NCBI GenBank assembly: GCA_964408805.1 | Contig: CAYPAV010000014.1 | Coordinates: 1 to 64,000 of the forward strand | DNA length: 64,000 nt | Direction of reading: 5' to 3' | From: CAYPAV01 sp964408805 | GTDB lineage: Bacteria > Pseudomonadota > Alphaproteobacteria > UBA8366 | Shown: piece after piece, positions 1-8,694 of the stretch | Layout of the letters: each line of letters opens with the position of its first letter | Numbering within the stretch: position 1 is the first letter of the stretch | Notes under the pieces: generated by a model | Database searches by the model: none | What the model was told of the DNA's origin: nothing | The model's input: only the letters and a program-made list of their open reading frames with translations | Program-made: the position numbers and the translations under genes

Positions 1-2
1 GT

Positions 3-161
3 GAAGGTCCGGAAGGCGAAGGTCCCGAAGGCGAAGGCTTTGGCCAGGGCGAAGGTCCCGAAGGCGAAGGCTTTGGCCAGGGCGAGGGTCCCGAAGGAGA
101 GGGATTCGGTGAAGGTTTTGCCCAAGGTGAAGGTCCGGAAGGTGCAGGGTTCGGCGAAGGA
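3..161 (+). repeat. Degenerate 33-base repeats encoding EGPEGEGFGQG units
   Basis: Read in the frame of the RTX gene, this stretch encodes consecutive EGPEGEGFGQG-like units of 11 residues (33 bases), degenerating towards the 3' end. The array probably continues upstream of the window. The strong purine bias and 33-base period mark it as a site prone to slippage. Confidence 0.85.
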
Positions 162-2096
162 AATGATGCAGACGCCGAAACCGAGACCGAAACGGCGGAG
201 ACCGAGACCTCGGTTGGCGTGATCGATACGGCCTCGCTCAACCAAGGTGGTTTCATCGGCGATTTTGGCTTCTTCAATCAATTCGGACCGGGGCCGGACG
301 AATTCCTGCCTCCGCCACCGGGTGCCGAGGAATTAGCCTTTTTCTACGAACCGCCGCCGGAATTCGACGATGGGTTCGAATTCGAATTTACCGATCCCAC
401 CGATGAAAATTTCGAGCTGCCGCCGGAACTTGCAGACGATCCCATCACCAATTCGGTCTTGAACATATTTTCCGAATTCGCTGGTGTCGCCTTTGATCCT
501 TTCTCGGTCAATTTCACCGGCAACATTAGCGAGGGATCGGAATCGATCGCTGCGCCCGGGAGTACCAATATGGGCACCTTCCGCCAGATTTCTTATTCCC
601 TGGATGAGGGTACAATCCTCTCCAGCGGAAACGCTAATGTTGGCGGGTTCAATGGCTCGACCAGCTTTACCGGCATCGCGGGCGGGACAACGCACACGAC
701 GTTCCTGACGTCGAACGAGCTCACGATCGTCAATAGCTTGGCCAACAGCGTGGCGATCACCGATGCCTCGGTGCTGGTGGTGGAATTCACCGCCCAGACC
801 GGGGTCGTGGGCTTGATGTTCGAGTGGATGTTCGGCTCCGAGGAATTTCCCGATCAGACAGTGACCGATGTCGCCGCCGTGATGCTTGACGAGACGAATT
901 ACCTCACTTTCGGCGACGGCAGCGCGGTTCGCTTCAACAATGGGAGCAACGAGAATTTCTTCACCGACAATTCCGCCCGTGTCATTGCGACGGAATTCGA
1001 TGGCGTTACCGCGCCCGACTTCATACTGGCACAGTTGAACACCGGCCTTTCGACCCATCGACTGACGATCGTCGTTGCCGATACGTCTGACAGGGTGTTC
1101 GACAGCGCGCTCTTTCTTTCATCGGTCATCACCATGTTCGACGGCACCGACTCGAACAACATTACCGCCGGGGACGACGGTCTGATGGGGACGAGCGGGG
1201 TCGACAATATCAACGGCCAGGACGGCAACGACGTGATCTTCGGGCTCGCCGGCAACGACACCCTGACCGGCGACCTCGGCAACGACATCATTAATGGCGG
1301 CGACGGCAGCGATATCATCGACGGTGGCGGCGGCAACGATATCTTCCTGCTCTCCAAGGGGCTGGATACCATTACCGCCGGAGACGGCAGCGACACGCTC
1401 CGCGTCGGCCTCGGGTTCACGCCGTTTACCGCCATTTTCGACGGCAGCAGCCAGGTGACGCTGACGGTCAAGGACACCTCGGGCAACAGTCACGTGACCA
1501 AAATCACCGACAACGCGGTAGAGCGGGTCGAGTTCCATATCGACGGGCTGAGCGACAGCGAGGGCGGCATGCGCGGCTATGACGTCACGACCGCCGGCGG
1601 CAACGGCAGCACTGTCAACGACACCGTCTTCATCGGCACGGGGACGCCGGATACGATCGTCGGCGGCTCCGGCAACGACTTCCTGCTGGGGAACGGCGGT
1701 ATCGATACCTTGTCGGGCGGGGCCGGGCGCGACATCGTCACGGGCGGCATCGGCAACGACAATATGACCGGCGGGGCGGGCTCCGACATCTTCCGCTTCA
1801 TCTCGACATCCGAATCCGCCGCCGGCTCGGGCGATACCATCACCGATTTCGCGGCCGCCGACGATAACGAGGATATCCTATTGGAAGGACTCCTGACCGG
1901 GACCTTCTCCTTCATCGGCGCCAGCGCCTTCACCGGCGGCGGCAATACAGAGGCCCGCTTCGTCGACAGCAACGATGAGTTGGAGGTCGACGCCAACGGC
2001 GACGGCGGTATCGACATGACGATCACGTTGACGGGGGTGGCGCTCGCCGACCTGAGCGCCAACGACTTCCTCGTCACGGCCGCGGCTGCGGCCTAA
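3..2096 (+). CDS. RTX / choice-of-anchor secreted protein, 5'-truncated by window edge
   Basis: The reading frame is open from base 3 to the stop at 2096, giving 697 residues with the N-terminus outside the window. Residues 1-53 are an acidic Glu/Gly repeat, followed by an acidic Thr/Glu linker. A beta-rich domain at about 197-382 carries the FGSEEFP signature typical of choice-of-anchor L domains. Two blocks of glycine/aspartate RTX nonapeptides (for example GGDGSDIIDG and GGSGNDFLLG) follow, and then a serralysin-like C-terminal region with ITDF. RTX proteins usually leave the cell by type I secretion and bind calcium. No transporter genes lie beside it here. A start at 219 would discard in-frame repeat sequence, so the long frame is preferred. 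Confidence 0.85.
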   Translation, partial: EGPEGEGPEGEGFGQGEGPEGEGFGQGEGPEGEGFGEGFAQGEGPEGAGFGEGNDADAETETETAETETSVGVIDTASLNQGGFIGDFGFFNQFGPGPDEFLPPPPGAEELAFFYEPPPEFDDGFEFEFTDPTDENFELPPELADDPITNSVLNIFSEFAGVAFDPFSVNFTGNISEGSESIAAPGSTNMGTFRQISYSLDEGTILSSGNANVGGFNGSTSFTGIAGGTTHTTFLTSNELTIVNSLANSVAITDASVLVVEFTAQTGVVGLMFEWMFGSEEFPDQTVTDVAAVMLDETNYLTFGDGSAVRFNNGSNENFFTDNSARVIATEFDGVTAPDFILAQLNTGLSTHRLTIVVADTSDRVFDSALFLSSVITMFDGTDSNNITAGDDGLMGTSGVDNINGQDGNDVIFGLAGNDTLTGDLGNDIINGGDGSDIIDGGGGNDIFLLSKGLDTITAGDGSDTLRVGLGFTPFTAIFDGSSQVTLTVKDTSGNSHVTKITDNAVERVEFHIDGLSDSEGGMRGYDVTTAGGNGSTVNDTVFIGTGTPDTIVGGSGNDFLLGNGGIDTLSGGAGRDIVTGGIGNDNMTGGAGSDIFRFISTSESAAGSGDTITDFAAADDNEDILLEGLLTGTFSFIGASAFTGGGNTEARFVDSNDELEVDANGDGGIDMTITLTGVALADLSANDFLVTAAAAA

Positions 2097-2103
2097 ATCG
2101 GCG

Positions 2104-2829
2104 TCAGTCGTTCGTCGTCGTCTCGAAGCCGGCGCGGCGGCACCAGTATTCCCAGGCGCGGTTCTGCCCGAGCGGCCGGAACATTCGTTCCGTCGTCTTC
2201 TCCACCTCGCCCGGGCTGAGATGGGTCACGGGGCCTGACTTTCGGGCTTCCGCCAGCATCTCCGCGTTGATCATCAGATAGATCGAGATGAAGACGACGG
2301 CCTTGACGTCGTGCGCCGCTACGGTGACGCCGTGGCCGCGCATCAGGCAGACCCGCCCATCGCCAAGCTCCTTTGCCAGCGAGCGGCCGTGATCGTTGTT
2401 GGTGACCAGCATGTCGGTATCGCCGAAATCGTCGCGGATGTCCCAGACCGGCGCTACTTCCCCCATCGGCGCCGCCATGTGCCAAATCGGTCGCATCGGC
2501 GTGCCCGTGACGCCATCGGGGATAAGCGAATGGGCGTGGTTGTGGCAGACCGCCATCACATCCTCACGGGCTTCGTAGATGCAGCCATGGATGAAGCGTT
2601 CCGCATGCATGGCGCGCTCGTCGGGTTCGGCGGGGGCACTCTCCAAGTCGTAAGTCATGATGTCGGTCGCCTCGACCAGCTCAGGTGCCCGCGAACGCGC
2701 CATTAGATAGCGCTTCGGGTCATCGGGATCGCGGACGCTGACATGCCCGAAGGCGTCCAGCACCCCTTCATGGGCCAGGATGCGGTTGGCAATCACGAGA
2801 TCTCGGATGAGTTCGTCGCGGTCCATCAT
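2104..2829 (-). CDS. Class II aldolase/adducin family protein
   Basis: The protein has about 241 residues and a class II aldolase/adducin fold. Zinc-binding histidines are visible in HNHAHS (middle) and MRGHGV (C-terminal half), as in fuculose-phosphate aldolase relatives. Members cleave or decarboxylate small hydroxy acids and sugar phosphates; the substrate here is unknown. The frame is open further upstream, but that part overlaps the GST gene, so one of the paired Met codons at 2824-2829 is the likelier start. It probably forms a two-gene unit with the GST just upstream (stop at 2834). Confidence 0.85.
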   Translation of the reverse strand: MMDRDELIRDLVIANRILAHEGVLDAFGHVSVRDPDDPKRYLMARSRAPELVEATDIMTYDLESAPAEPDERAMHAERFIHGCIYEAREDVMAVCHNHAHSLIPDGVTGTPMRPIWHMAAPMGEVAPVWDIRDDFGDTDMLVTNNDHGRSLAKELGDGRVCLMRGHGVTVAAHDVKAVVFISIYLMINAEMLAEARKSGPVTHLSPGEVEKTTERMFRPLGQNRAWEYWCRRAGFETTTND

Positions 2830-2833
2830 TCGG

Positions 2834-3454
2834 TCAATGATCGCGTTTCGGGGGCACGGTTTGGGATACGGGGTCCCGTTCGCCGATGCGGTCGATGAAT
2901 GCTGCCAGTTTCGGATGTCCCTTCCGCCAGTCGAAGCCCGGCGGGCTGTTCTCGCGGCCATGCAGCACGCAGGCGAGGGTGAGCTGCGCCATATTGAGGG
3001 GGCCGGTCATGGCGGGATGGTCCATCTCGCGTTCCAAGGCATCGCACATGCGATGCGCTCGGGCCTTTTCGTGACCGATGATGAAGTCGGAGTGGATCTC
3101 CGGCGGGCGGTAGAGGTATTCCCGGCCCCAAACGCCGAGGCCGTCGAGCATGCTCCTTGCCATCGCCTCCAAGCGTCGGACCTCGAGGCCGGCCCGGCCT
3201 TCCGGCGGGGCCAATGTCGGCGCGTTGTCGAGATGATCCAGATAGCCGCAGATCAGCGCCGATTCCTCAAGCCCCGTGCCGTCGTCCAGCACCAGATAGG
3301 GCACCCGGCCCGACGGGTTGATGTCGTAATAGGGCGTGTCGGGCGTGCGCGTCACCGGCACCTCGACGGGGATGCGGTCCTCCAGCCCCTTCTCGATCAG
3401 GACCATGCGGGCGAGACGGCCATAGGGCGAGGTGTAGTTGGTATGAAGTATCAC
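2834..3454 (-). CDS. Glutathione S-transferase family protein
   Basis: This is a 206-residue cytosolic GST-like protein. The N-terminal thioredoxin-like domain contains the cis-Pro and glutathione-contact segment GRVPYLVLDDG, followed by an E-S pair; an all-helical domain follows. The start is GTG at 3454, because an AAGGGGG ribosome site lies seven bases before it and the ATG nearby reaches a stop at once. It is transcribed with the downstream class II aldolase gene and divergently from the flavin monooxygenase gene at 3579. The role is probably detoxification or a glutathione-dependent isomerisation; the substrate is unknown. Confidence 0.85.
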   Translation of the reverse strand: MILHTNYTSPYGRLARMVLIEKGLEDRIPVEVPVTRTPDTPYYDINPSGRVPYLVLDDGTGLEESALICGYLDHLDNAPTLAPPEGRAGLEVRRLEAMARSMLDGLGVWGREYLYRPPEIHSDFIIGHEKARAHRMCDALEREMDHPAMTGPLNMAQLTLACVLHGRENSPPGFDWRKGHPKLAAFIDRIGERDPVSQTVPPKRDH

Positions 3455-3578
3455 GGCATTTCCCCCTTGGATCGCTGGGAATGATCTTCTGCCGTCGCCA
3501 TCGCCGGACAAGGGTCAGCTTAAAATCCGAAGCATGGAGCCTACCATTCTTTCTGCCTGCGAATTGAAGGAAATGTGT

Positions 3579-4658
3579 ATGCCCGTTCGGATCATCGGCA
3601 TGATCGGCGTCGCGCCCCCGGCGAACGAAGCGACCGTCCATATCATCACCGGCGGCGTCTCGCCCGCCTATCTCCGCGACTTCGCCAAGGCGCATGAGGA
3701 CGCCGGTTACGACTTCGTCTTGGTCGGGTATACCTCGCAATCGGCCGAAGGGTTCGCGGTCGCCGCCCACGCGGCGGCGCATACCGAGCGGATCGGCTAT
3801 CTGATCGCGCATCGGCCGGGCTTCGTCGCGCCCACGCTGGCGGCCCGCAAGATCGCGACCTTCGATTGCCTTTGGGAAGGGCGGCTCGCGGTCCATATCA
3901 TCGCCGGGTTGAGCGATGCCGAGCAGATGATGGACGGCGATCCCCTGGAGAAGGACGACCGCTACCGCCGTGCCGCCGAATACTTGTCGATCATGCGCCG
4001 GGTCTGGACCGAGGACCGGCCCTTCGACCATGACGGCGAGTTCTATTCCATGCGGCGCGCGCGAACCGACGTCCGGCCCTTTCAGCAGCCCCATCCCTTG
4101 TTGTTTTTCGGCGGTTCGTCCGAGGGCGCGCTCGAGATGGGGGCCGAACATTGTGACGTCTTCGCCATGTTCGGCGAGCCGCGCGCCGTCATGGCGGAGC
4201 GCATCGTCGATTTTCGCACCCGCGCCGCCGAACACGATCGAACGCCGCAATTCAATGTCTCGCTCAGGCCCATTTTGGCCGAGACGGAAGGGGCGGCCTG
4301 GGACAAGGCGCGCGGTATCCTGGACCAGGTAAAGGCTCAACTCGGCGAGCGCGTGGCGCCGCCGGCCAAGGACGAGTCAGGTCGCCGAATATTGCTTCAG
4401 GCGGACAAGGCCGAAGTCCACGACGAGCGGCTTTGGATGGCGCTGGCGAAGGCCTATGGCGCCTTGGGCAACACGACTTGTCTCGTCGGCACGGCCGAAC
4501 AGGTCGCGGAGGCTTGCCTGGAATATTACAAGATCGGGATCGGCGGGTTCCTGCTGCGCGGCTTCGATCCGCTGAACGACGTGACCGTTTTCGGACGCGA
4601 GTTGATCCCGCGCATCCGCGCCGGCGTGACGGAGATTGATGCGGTGGCCGATAAGTAA
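3579..4658 (+). CDS. LLM-class flavin-dependent oxidoreductase
   Basis: The protein has 360 residues and a luciferase-like monooxygenase (TIM barrel) architecture. Typical segments are HRPGFVAPTLAARKIATFD, WEGRLAVHIIAG and the C-terminal GFLLRGFDPL, resembling alkanesulfonate and nitrilotriacetate monooxygenases. Such enzymes use reduced FMN supplied by a separate reductase, which is not seen nearby. The start at 3579 is chosen over the upstream Met at 3534 because AAGGAAA lies just before it. It faces away from the GST/aldolase pair across a 124-base gap that should hold both promoters. Confidence 0.88.
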   Translation: MPVRIIGMIGVAPPANEATVHIITGGVSPAYLRDFAKAHEDAGYDFVLVGYTSQSAEGFAVAAHAAAHTERIGYLIAHRPGFVAPTLAARKIATFDCLWEGRLAVHIIAGLSDAEQMMDGDPLEKDDRYRRAAEYLSIMRRVWTEDRPFDHDGEFYSMRRARTDVRPFQQPHPLLFFGGSSEGALEMGAEHCDVFAMFGEPRAVMAERIVDFRTRAAEHDRTPQFNVSLRPILAETEGAAWDKARGILDQVKAQLGERVAPPAKDESGRRILLQADKAEVHDERLWMALAKAYGALGNTTCLVGTAEQVAEACLEYYKIGIGGFLLRGFDPLNDVTVFGRELIPRIRAGVTEIDAVADK

Positions 4659-4767
4659 TAAATAAAATACAAAAGATTTATATATTTAATAATAGAAATT
4701 AAATATTGGAAAGGAATAAGTAATAGAAGAATTATATAGAATATACGGACCGAACTATAGAATATAT
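4659..4767. other. AT-rich island upstream of the DHA2 transporter
   Basis: These 109 bases are almost entirely A and T, in sharp contrast to the GC-rich flanks. The frame of the next gene stays open back to a TAA at 4717 but has no ATG, GTG or TTG there. AAAGGAATAAG at 4710-4720 looks like a ribosome site placed too far from the annotated GTG, so the true start may lie inside the island. Confidence 0.6.
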
Positions 4768-6270
4768 GTGACCGCCACCGGAATGCTGGCGGCCTTCACG
4801 ATGGGGGTATCGAGCACCATCGTGAACGTGGCGGTGCCCGACGTAATGGGGGCGTTCGGCGTCAGCCAGAGCGAAGTGCAGCTGATGGCGACCACCTTCA
4901 ATATCGCCATGACGACGGGCCAGCTTCTCAACGCCTGGGCGGTTGCCTTCTTCGGTCAGCGATATGGTTATTGCGCCATGCTGATCCTGTTCACGCTCGG
5001 CAGCTTCGTAGCCGGCCTCGCCGATAGTTTCACCATGGTGGTTGTCGGCCGCGTCATGCAGGGAAGTGCGGCCGGGGTCATCCAGCCCTTGATCATGGTC
5101 ACCCTGTTTCAGGTCTTTCCGGAGGGGCGACGCGGCTTCGCGCTTGGTCTCTATTCGATGGGGCTGGTGCTGTCCGCCTCGATCGGGCCGCCGATCGGCG
5201 GGCTTGCGATGGAGATCTTCGATTGGCGCAACATTTTCTTCGCGCCCCTGATCCTGGTGATGATCGCCTTTCCGCTGGGCGTGCTCTTCATGCCGACGAA
5301 GGGGAGCGCCAAGCCGGTGGCCTTCGACTGGATGGGCTATGCCTTCGTCGTGGTCTCGCTGTTCTGCTTGATGACGGCGATCTCGCACGGTCCCAGGGAA
5401 GGCTGGGTATCGAACTACATCACGGGCATGTTCGCGGTGGCCTTTCTCGCCGGCGTTGGGTTCCTACTCTCGCAGCGCCGCCGCGGTGCCTCGCTGCTCG
5501 ATCTGTCGCTGTTCAAGAACAAGCTGTATCTCACCTCGGTGATCATTACCGCGCTCTCGGCGGTCGGCAATTTCGCGACCGTCTACGCCATTCCCGTGGC
5601 GGCCCAACTGGTCCAGAACATGACGCCGCTCGATGCCGGGTTGACGCTAATGCCGGCCATGTTGCTGGCGATGATCATCATGCCGATCAGCGGCCGGCTC
5701 GCGGACCGGGTGCCGCCGCATCTGGCGCTGATCTTTGGGCTGAGTTTCCTGGCCCTCGGCGCGCTGCCCTTCGCCTTCGCGGACGCCAACACGTCGTTCA
5801 TCAAGATCGTCCTGTTCGGGCTGCTGGGACGCTGGGCGACCGCCTTCGTGCAGCCTTTCATTATGAATACCGCGCTGCGGACCTTGCCGCCGGAGAAGCT
5901 GAACAGCGGCGGCGGCACGGTAAATTTCTGCCGCCATCTCGGCGGCTCGCTCGGGACCAATATATGGGTCGTCTTCGTCGATTGGCGCATTCATTTCCAC
6001 AGCGACAACCTCGCCTCCACCCAAAGCGGCGACAATGCGACCAGCGCCGAGTTGATGAGGGGAGTCGAAACCATATTTCGCGAGGCCGGGGTGCCCGAGA
6101 GCCTGCATCAAGCAGGCGGTCTCGATTATCTCGGTCAGATGATCCAAGCCCAAGCGAATGCTTTGGGATTTCAAGATGGTTTTTGGATTTTATTTGGATC
6201 GTATTTGCTTGGTATTATTCCATCTATAATATTAGGTAGACTATATTATAAAAATATAAATAACAAATAA
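4768..6270 (+). CDS. DHA2-family (EmrB/QacA-like) MFS drug transporter
   Basis: This 500-residue integral membrane protein has about 14 hydrophobic segments. Its N-terminus contains STIVNVAVPDVMGAFG, the counterpart of the LDxTIVNVALP motif of EmrB-type pumps, although the usual Asp is Ser here. The N-terminus is some 20 residues shorter than usual before that motif and begins at GTG directly after an AT-rich island. From about base 6155 the coding sequence itself becomes AT-rich up to the stop. It is probably an inner-membrane proton-driven exporter. No EmrA partner is adjacent; one lies far away at 28694. Confidence 0.88.
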   Translation: MTATGMLAAFTMGVSSTIVNVAVPDVMGAFGVSQSEVQLMATTFNIAMTTGQLLNAWAVAFFGQRYGYCAMLILFTLGSFVAGLADSFTMVVVGRVMQGSAAGVIQPLIMVTLFQVFPEGRRGFALGLYSMGLVLSASIGPPIGGLAMEIFDWRNIFFAPLILVMIAFPLGVLFMPTKGSAKPVAFDWMGYAFVVVSLFCLMTAISHGPREGWVSNYITGMFAVAFLAGVGFLLSQRRRGASLLDLSLFKNKLYLTSVIITALSAVGNFATVYAIPVAAQLVQNMTPLDAGLTLMPAMLLAMIIMPISGRLADRVPPHLALIFGLSFLALGALPFAFADANTSFIKIVLFGLLGRWATAFVQPFIMNTALRTLPPEKLNSGGGTVNFCRHLGGSLGTNIWVVFVDWRIHFHSDNLASTQSGDNATSAELMRGVETIFREAGVPESLHQAGGLDYLGQMIQAQANALGFQDGFWILFGSYLLGIIPSIILGRLYYKNINNK

Positions 6271-6330
6271 TAATAGTTATGATATATTTTAATTTGTTCT
6301 GTATTAAGACTAATTCGCTGATTTGAGGTG
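6155..6330. other. AT-rich island spanning the 3' end of the DHA2 gene and beyond
   Basis: Base composition flips to AT-rich within the last ~115 bases of the transporter gene and remains so for about 60 bases after its stop. The encoded C-terminus is Ile/Tyr/Asn/Lys-rich. With the island at 4659-4767 it brackets a GC-rich gene body. Confidence 0.6.
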
Positions 6331-6424
6331 ATCGGGTGTTGTCGCGTCCGAAAACCGAACAACGTAGCTTTCAAGAAGAAATCGCTTGCCGATTGGCTCG
6401 CCCCGTCACCTGCTCCATTTGAGG

Positions 6425-6444
6425 GATTTCGCGCTGGCGAAATC
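6425..6444. promoter_or_regulatory. Perfect 8-bp inverted repeat before the DctQ start
   Basis: GATTTCGC and GCGAAATC flank a four-base loop and end 13 bases before the ATG of the TRAP small permease. It could be an operator or an RNA hairpin that controls translation; the ribosome site of that gene is weak. Confidence 0.4.
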
Positions 6445-6457
6445 TTGAATTCCGATC

Positions 6458-6994
6458 ATGAAACTACTGGATATGCTCGATACCGTCGCGGTTACCATTT
6501 CCATGGTCGCCTTGGCGGCGATGATGTTGATGACGACGGTGTCGGTCATCGGCCGACATTTCTTCCTGGCACCCATTCCCGACGATCTCGTCATCAGTGA
6601 GATGTTGATGGTGGTCGTGGTCTTCCTGCCCTTCGGCGCTGTCCAGGCGTCCCGTGAGCATGTCTTTGTCAGCATTTTTACCGAATGGATGTCCAACGAT
6701 ATCAAGGTGGTCATGGAAACCGTCGGCGTGATCGTTGGATTGGGCATATTCACCCTGGTGACTTGGGCCGTTTGGACCGATGTCGTCGTGACCTGGGAGA
6801 CCGGCGCCTATGTCGAGGGTCTCCTCGAACTGCCGGAAGCCCCGGCTCGGTTCGCGGTGTTCCTGGGATTGGCGCTGTTTTCCGTCCGGCTTCTCGTGGA
6901 TGCCGTCGTTTCCGTAGCAAGGCTAGCAACGGGGAGAGCGGTTGCACAGATGTCTGAGGAAGCCCGGGTCCTGCAAGCCGAAAATTCCGAATAA
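6458..6994 (+). CDS. TRAP transporter small permease (DctQ-like)
   Basis: The protein has 178 residues and four predicted membrane helices in the DctQ arrangement, with the conserved VIGRHFF segment after helix 1 and EMLMVVVVFLPFGAVQASREHVFV covering helix 2 and its loop. DctQ pairs with the large permease DctM and a periplasmic DctP protein to import organic acids with sodium. Neither partner is present on either side, which is unusual since dctQ and dctM are normally contiguous. It is either an orphan or the remnant of a deleted operon. The short reading frame at 7026 lies where dctM would be expected. Confidence 0.85.
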   Translation: MKLLDMLDTVAVTISMVALAAMMLMTTVSVIGRHFFLAPIPDDLVISEMLMVVVVFLPFGAVQASREHVFVSIFTEWMSNDIKVVMETVGVIVGLGIFTLVTWAVWTDVVVTWETGAYVEGLLELPEAPARFAVFLGLALFSVRLLVDAVVSVARLATGRAVAQMSEEARVLQAENSE

Positions 6995-7025
6995 GAGGGT
7001 TCCGCGACCCGAATGGGAGGCTCCT

Positions 7026-7064
7026 ATGCCTGGACGCTTGACGGCGCGTCGCACAGCCGATTAG
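7026..7064 (+). CDS. Putative 12-residue mini-ORF after dctQ
   Basis: ATG at 7026 has a good ribosome site (GGGAGG at 7015-7020) but the frame stops after 12 residues. It may be a leader peptide for the GST gene at 7132 or the 5' stub of a lost dctM. No homology can be judged at this length. Confidence 0.25.
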   Translation: MPGRLTARRTAD

Positions 7065-7131
7065 GTGCCGCGTAGGGTAATGTTGGAAACATCGCCGCCG
7101 AAAAAACAATTGCGCGGCAGGGAGTAGGCTC

Positions 7132-7761
7132 ATGAAACTCTATGATTACGCTGCGGCCCCCAATCCGCGCCGGGCGCGCATGTTCATTGCCGAGAAGGGC
7201 CTCGATATCCCGGTCGAGCAGATCGACCTGATGACGGGTCAGCAATTCTCCGACGATTTCAAAAAGGTCAACTCGGCCCTCACCGTGCCCGCCTTGGAAC
7301 TGGATGACGGCACCATCATTTCCGAGGTCTACGGCATTTGGCGCTATCTTGAAGCCCTGCATCCGACGCCGGCGCTGCTCGGCAGTGATGCGAAGGAAAT
7401 GGGTCTGGTTGCAATGTGGGAGAGCCGCATGCTGCTCGAGGGCGCGCAATCGGTGGCGGAGGCTTTCCGCAACTATGCCAAGGGTTTCAAGGGCCGCGCC
7501 CTTCCAGGACCGAACAGCTACGAGCAGATTCCCGAACTGGTCGAGCGCGGCCGCGCCCGGGTCGGGCATTTCTACGAGATGCTGGATGCCCGCCTTGGCG
7601 AGAGCGAATACGTTGCCGGCGACAATTTCAGCGTCGCCGATATCACCGCCTTCGTCACCCATGGATTCGGCGGCTGGATCAAGATGCCGATTCCCGACGA
7701 TCACGCCAACGCTCAGCGCTGGCTGAAGGCGGTCGGCGAACGGCCGAGTGCCGAGGCCTGA
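7132..7761 (+). CDS. Glutathione S-transferase family protein
   Basis: This is a 209-residue GST with an N-terminal thioredoxin fold starting MKLYDYAAAPNPRRAR. The segment TVPALELDDG, with the cis-Pro, precedes a Ser-Glu pair that would contact glutathione, and an alpha-helical domain follows (AGDNFSVADITAF). GGGAG precedes the ATG at a normal distance. Its stop lies a few bases before the dehydrogenase gene at 7766, so the two are likely cotranscribed. It is distinct in sequence from the GST at 2834. The substrate is unknown. Confidence 0.87.
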   Translation: MKLYDYAAAPNPRRARMFIAEKGLDIPVEQIDLMTGQQFSDDFKKVNSALTVPALELDDGTIISEVYGIWRYLEALHPTPALLGSDAKEMGLVAMWESRMLLEGAQSVAEAFRNYAKGFKGRALPGPNSYEQIPELVERGRARVGHFYEMLDARLGESEYVAGDNFSVADITAFVTHGFGGWIKMPIPDDHANAQRWLKAVGERPSAEA

Positions 7762-7765
7762 AGTC

Positions 7766-8662
7766 ATGACCGCGATCAAGGGTGTCGGGTTCGTCGGCGT
7801 GGGGTTGATGGGGGGATCCTTCGCCCGGAACCTGCTGAAGGCGGGCTTCGAGGTCCGTGGTTTCGATCCGTCGCCGGCGGCGGGCGAGGCGCTGGTGGAG
7901 GCGGGCGGAAAGACCGCCGCCACTCCGCGCGCGGCGGGCGAGGGGGTCCAACTGGTCATCGTGATGGCACCTGATACGCCCCATATCGAGGCCTCGCTGA
8001 ACGGTGAAGATGGTTTGTTCAGCGATCCCGGCGACGGCCGCATCGTCATGGTGATGAGCACGATCGATCCCGGTGCCGTCGACCGCTTCGCCGCCGATGC
8101 CAAGTCGGCCGGATGGCGTTATGTCGATTGCCCGGTCGGGCGCACCGGCGACGATGCGCGTGCCGGAAATTCGATGTTCATGCTCGGCGGCGCGGCCGAA
8201 GACAAATCCGCGGTCACACCCGTGCTGGAGACCATCGGCACCAGCATCGTCGATTGCGGCGAGGTCGGGCATGCGATGACGGTGAAGATCGTCAACAATT
8301 TCATGTCGACCGCGGGCGCGGTCATCACCGCGGAAGCCTTGCGGCTCGCGGAATCAAGGGGTGTCTCCGCGGATGTCGCCCTCAGCGTCGTCAACGGGAC
8401 CATCGCGACCAACGGGCACGCCAAAGTCCATTTCCCCAACAAGGTGCTGCAAGGCGACCTTCGCCCCGGCTTCGCGGTAAAGCATGCCCGAAAAGATATC
8501 GACATCGCCCGGACGGTAATGGAACGCGACGGATTTCCCTGTTTCGTGGCGCCGGGCGCGCTGGCGGCCTATGACGCCGCGATCGACGCCGGCCGCGCCG
8601 ACGACGATTGGAGCGTTCTTTACGAGGTCGTCGAGGAGATCTGGAAGAAGGCCAAGAAATAG
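7766..8662 (+). CDS. NAD(P)-dependent 3-hydroxyisobutyrate dehydrogenase-family enzyme
   Basis: The 298-residue protein belongs to the beta-hydroxyacid dehydrogenase family. The N-terminus holds the Rossmann motif GVGLMGGSFARNLL, the middle has DCPVGRTGDDARAG (substrate loop), and VKIVNNFMS supplies the catalytic lysine. It would oxidise a short 3-hydroxy acid or reduce a semialdehyde. ATG 7766 follows the GST stop with GAGG upstream; a GTG at 7748 overlapping the GST gene is the alternative. It is cotranscribed with the GST and converges on the transporter gene at 8679. Confidence 0.88.
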   Translation: MTAIKGVGFVGVGLMGGSFARNLLKAGFEVRGFDPSPAAGEALVEAGGKTAATPRAAGEGVQLVIVMAPDTPHIEASLNGEDGLFSDPGDGRIVMVMSTIDPGAVDRFAADAKSAGWRYVDCPVGRTGDDARAGNSMFMLGGAAEDKSAVTPVLETIGTSIVDCGEVGHAMTVKIVNNFMSTAGAVITAEALRLAESRGVSADVALSVVNGTIATNGHAKVHFPNKVLQGDLRPGFAVKHARKDIDIARTVMERDGFPCFVAPGALAAYDAAIDAGRADDDWSVLYEVVEEIWKKAKK

Positions 8663-8664
8663 GC

Positions 8665-8694
8665 GGCCGTTCGATACCTTATACGAACGCGGCC
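8665..8694. terminator. Imperfect hairpin between convergent genes
   Basis: GGCCGTTCG and CGAACGCGGCC pair with a two-base bulge around a loop that holds the minus-strand stop codon. There is no clear T-run, so this is a weak bidirectional terminator candidate. Confidence 0.4.

Noticed and set aside
1..222. Basic 73-residue frame with Lys/Ala repeats
   Set aside because: Antiparallel-free alternate frame of the Glu/Gly repeat; the frame-3 reading joins without stops to the RTX protein and is chemically sensible.
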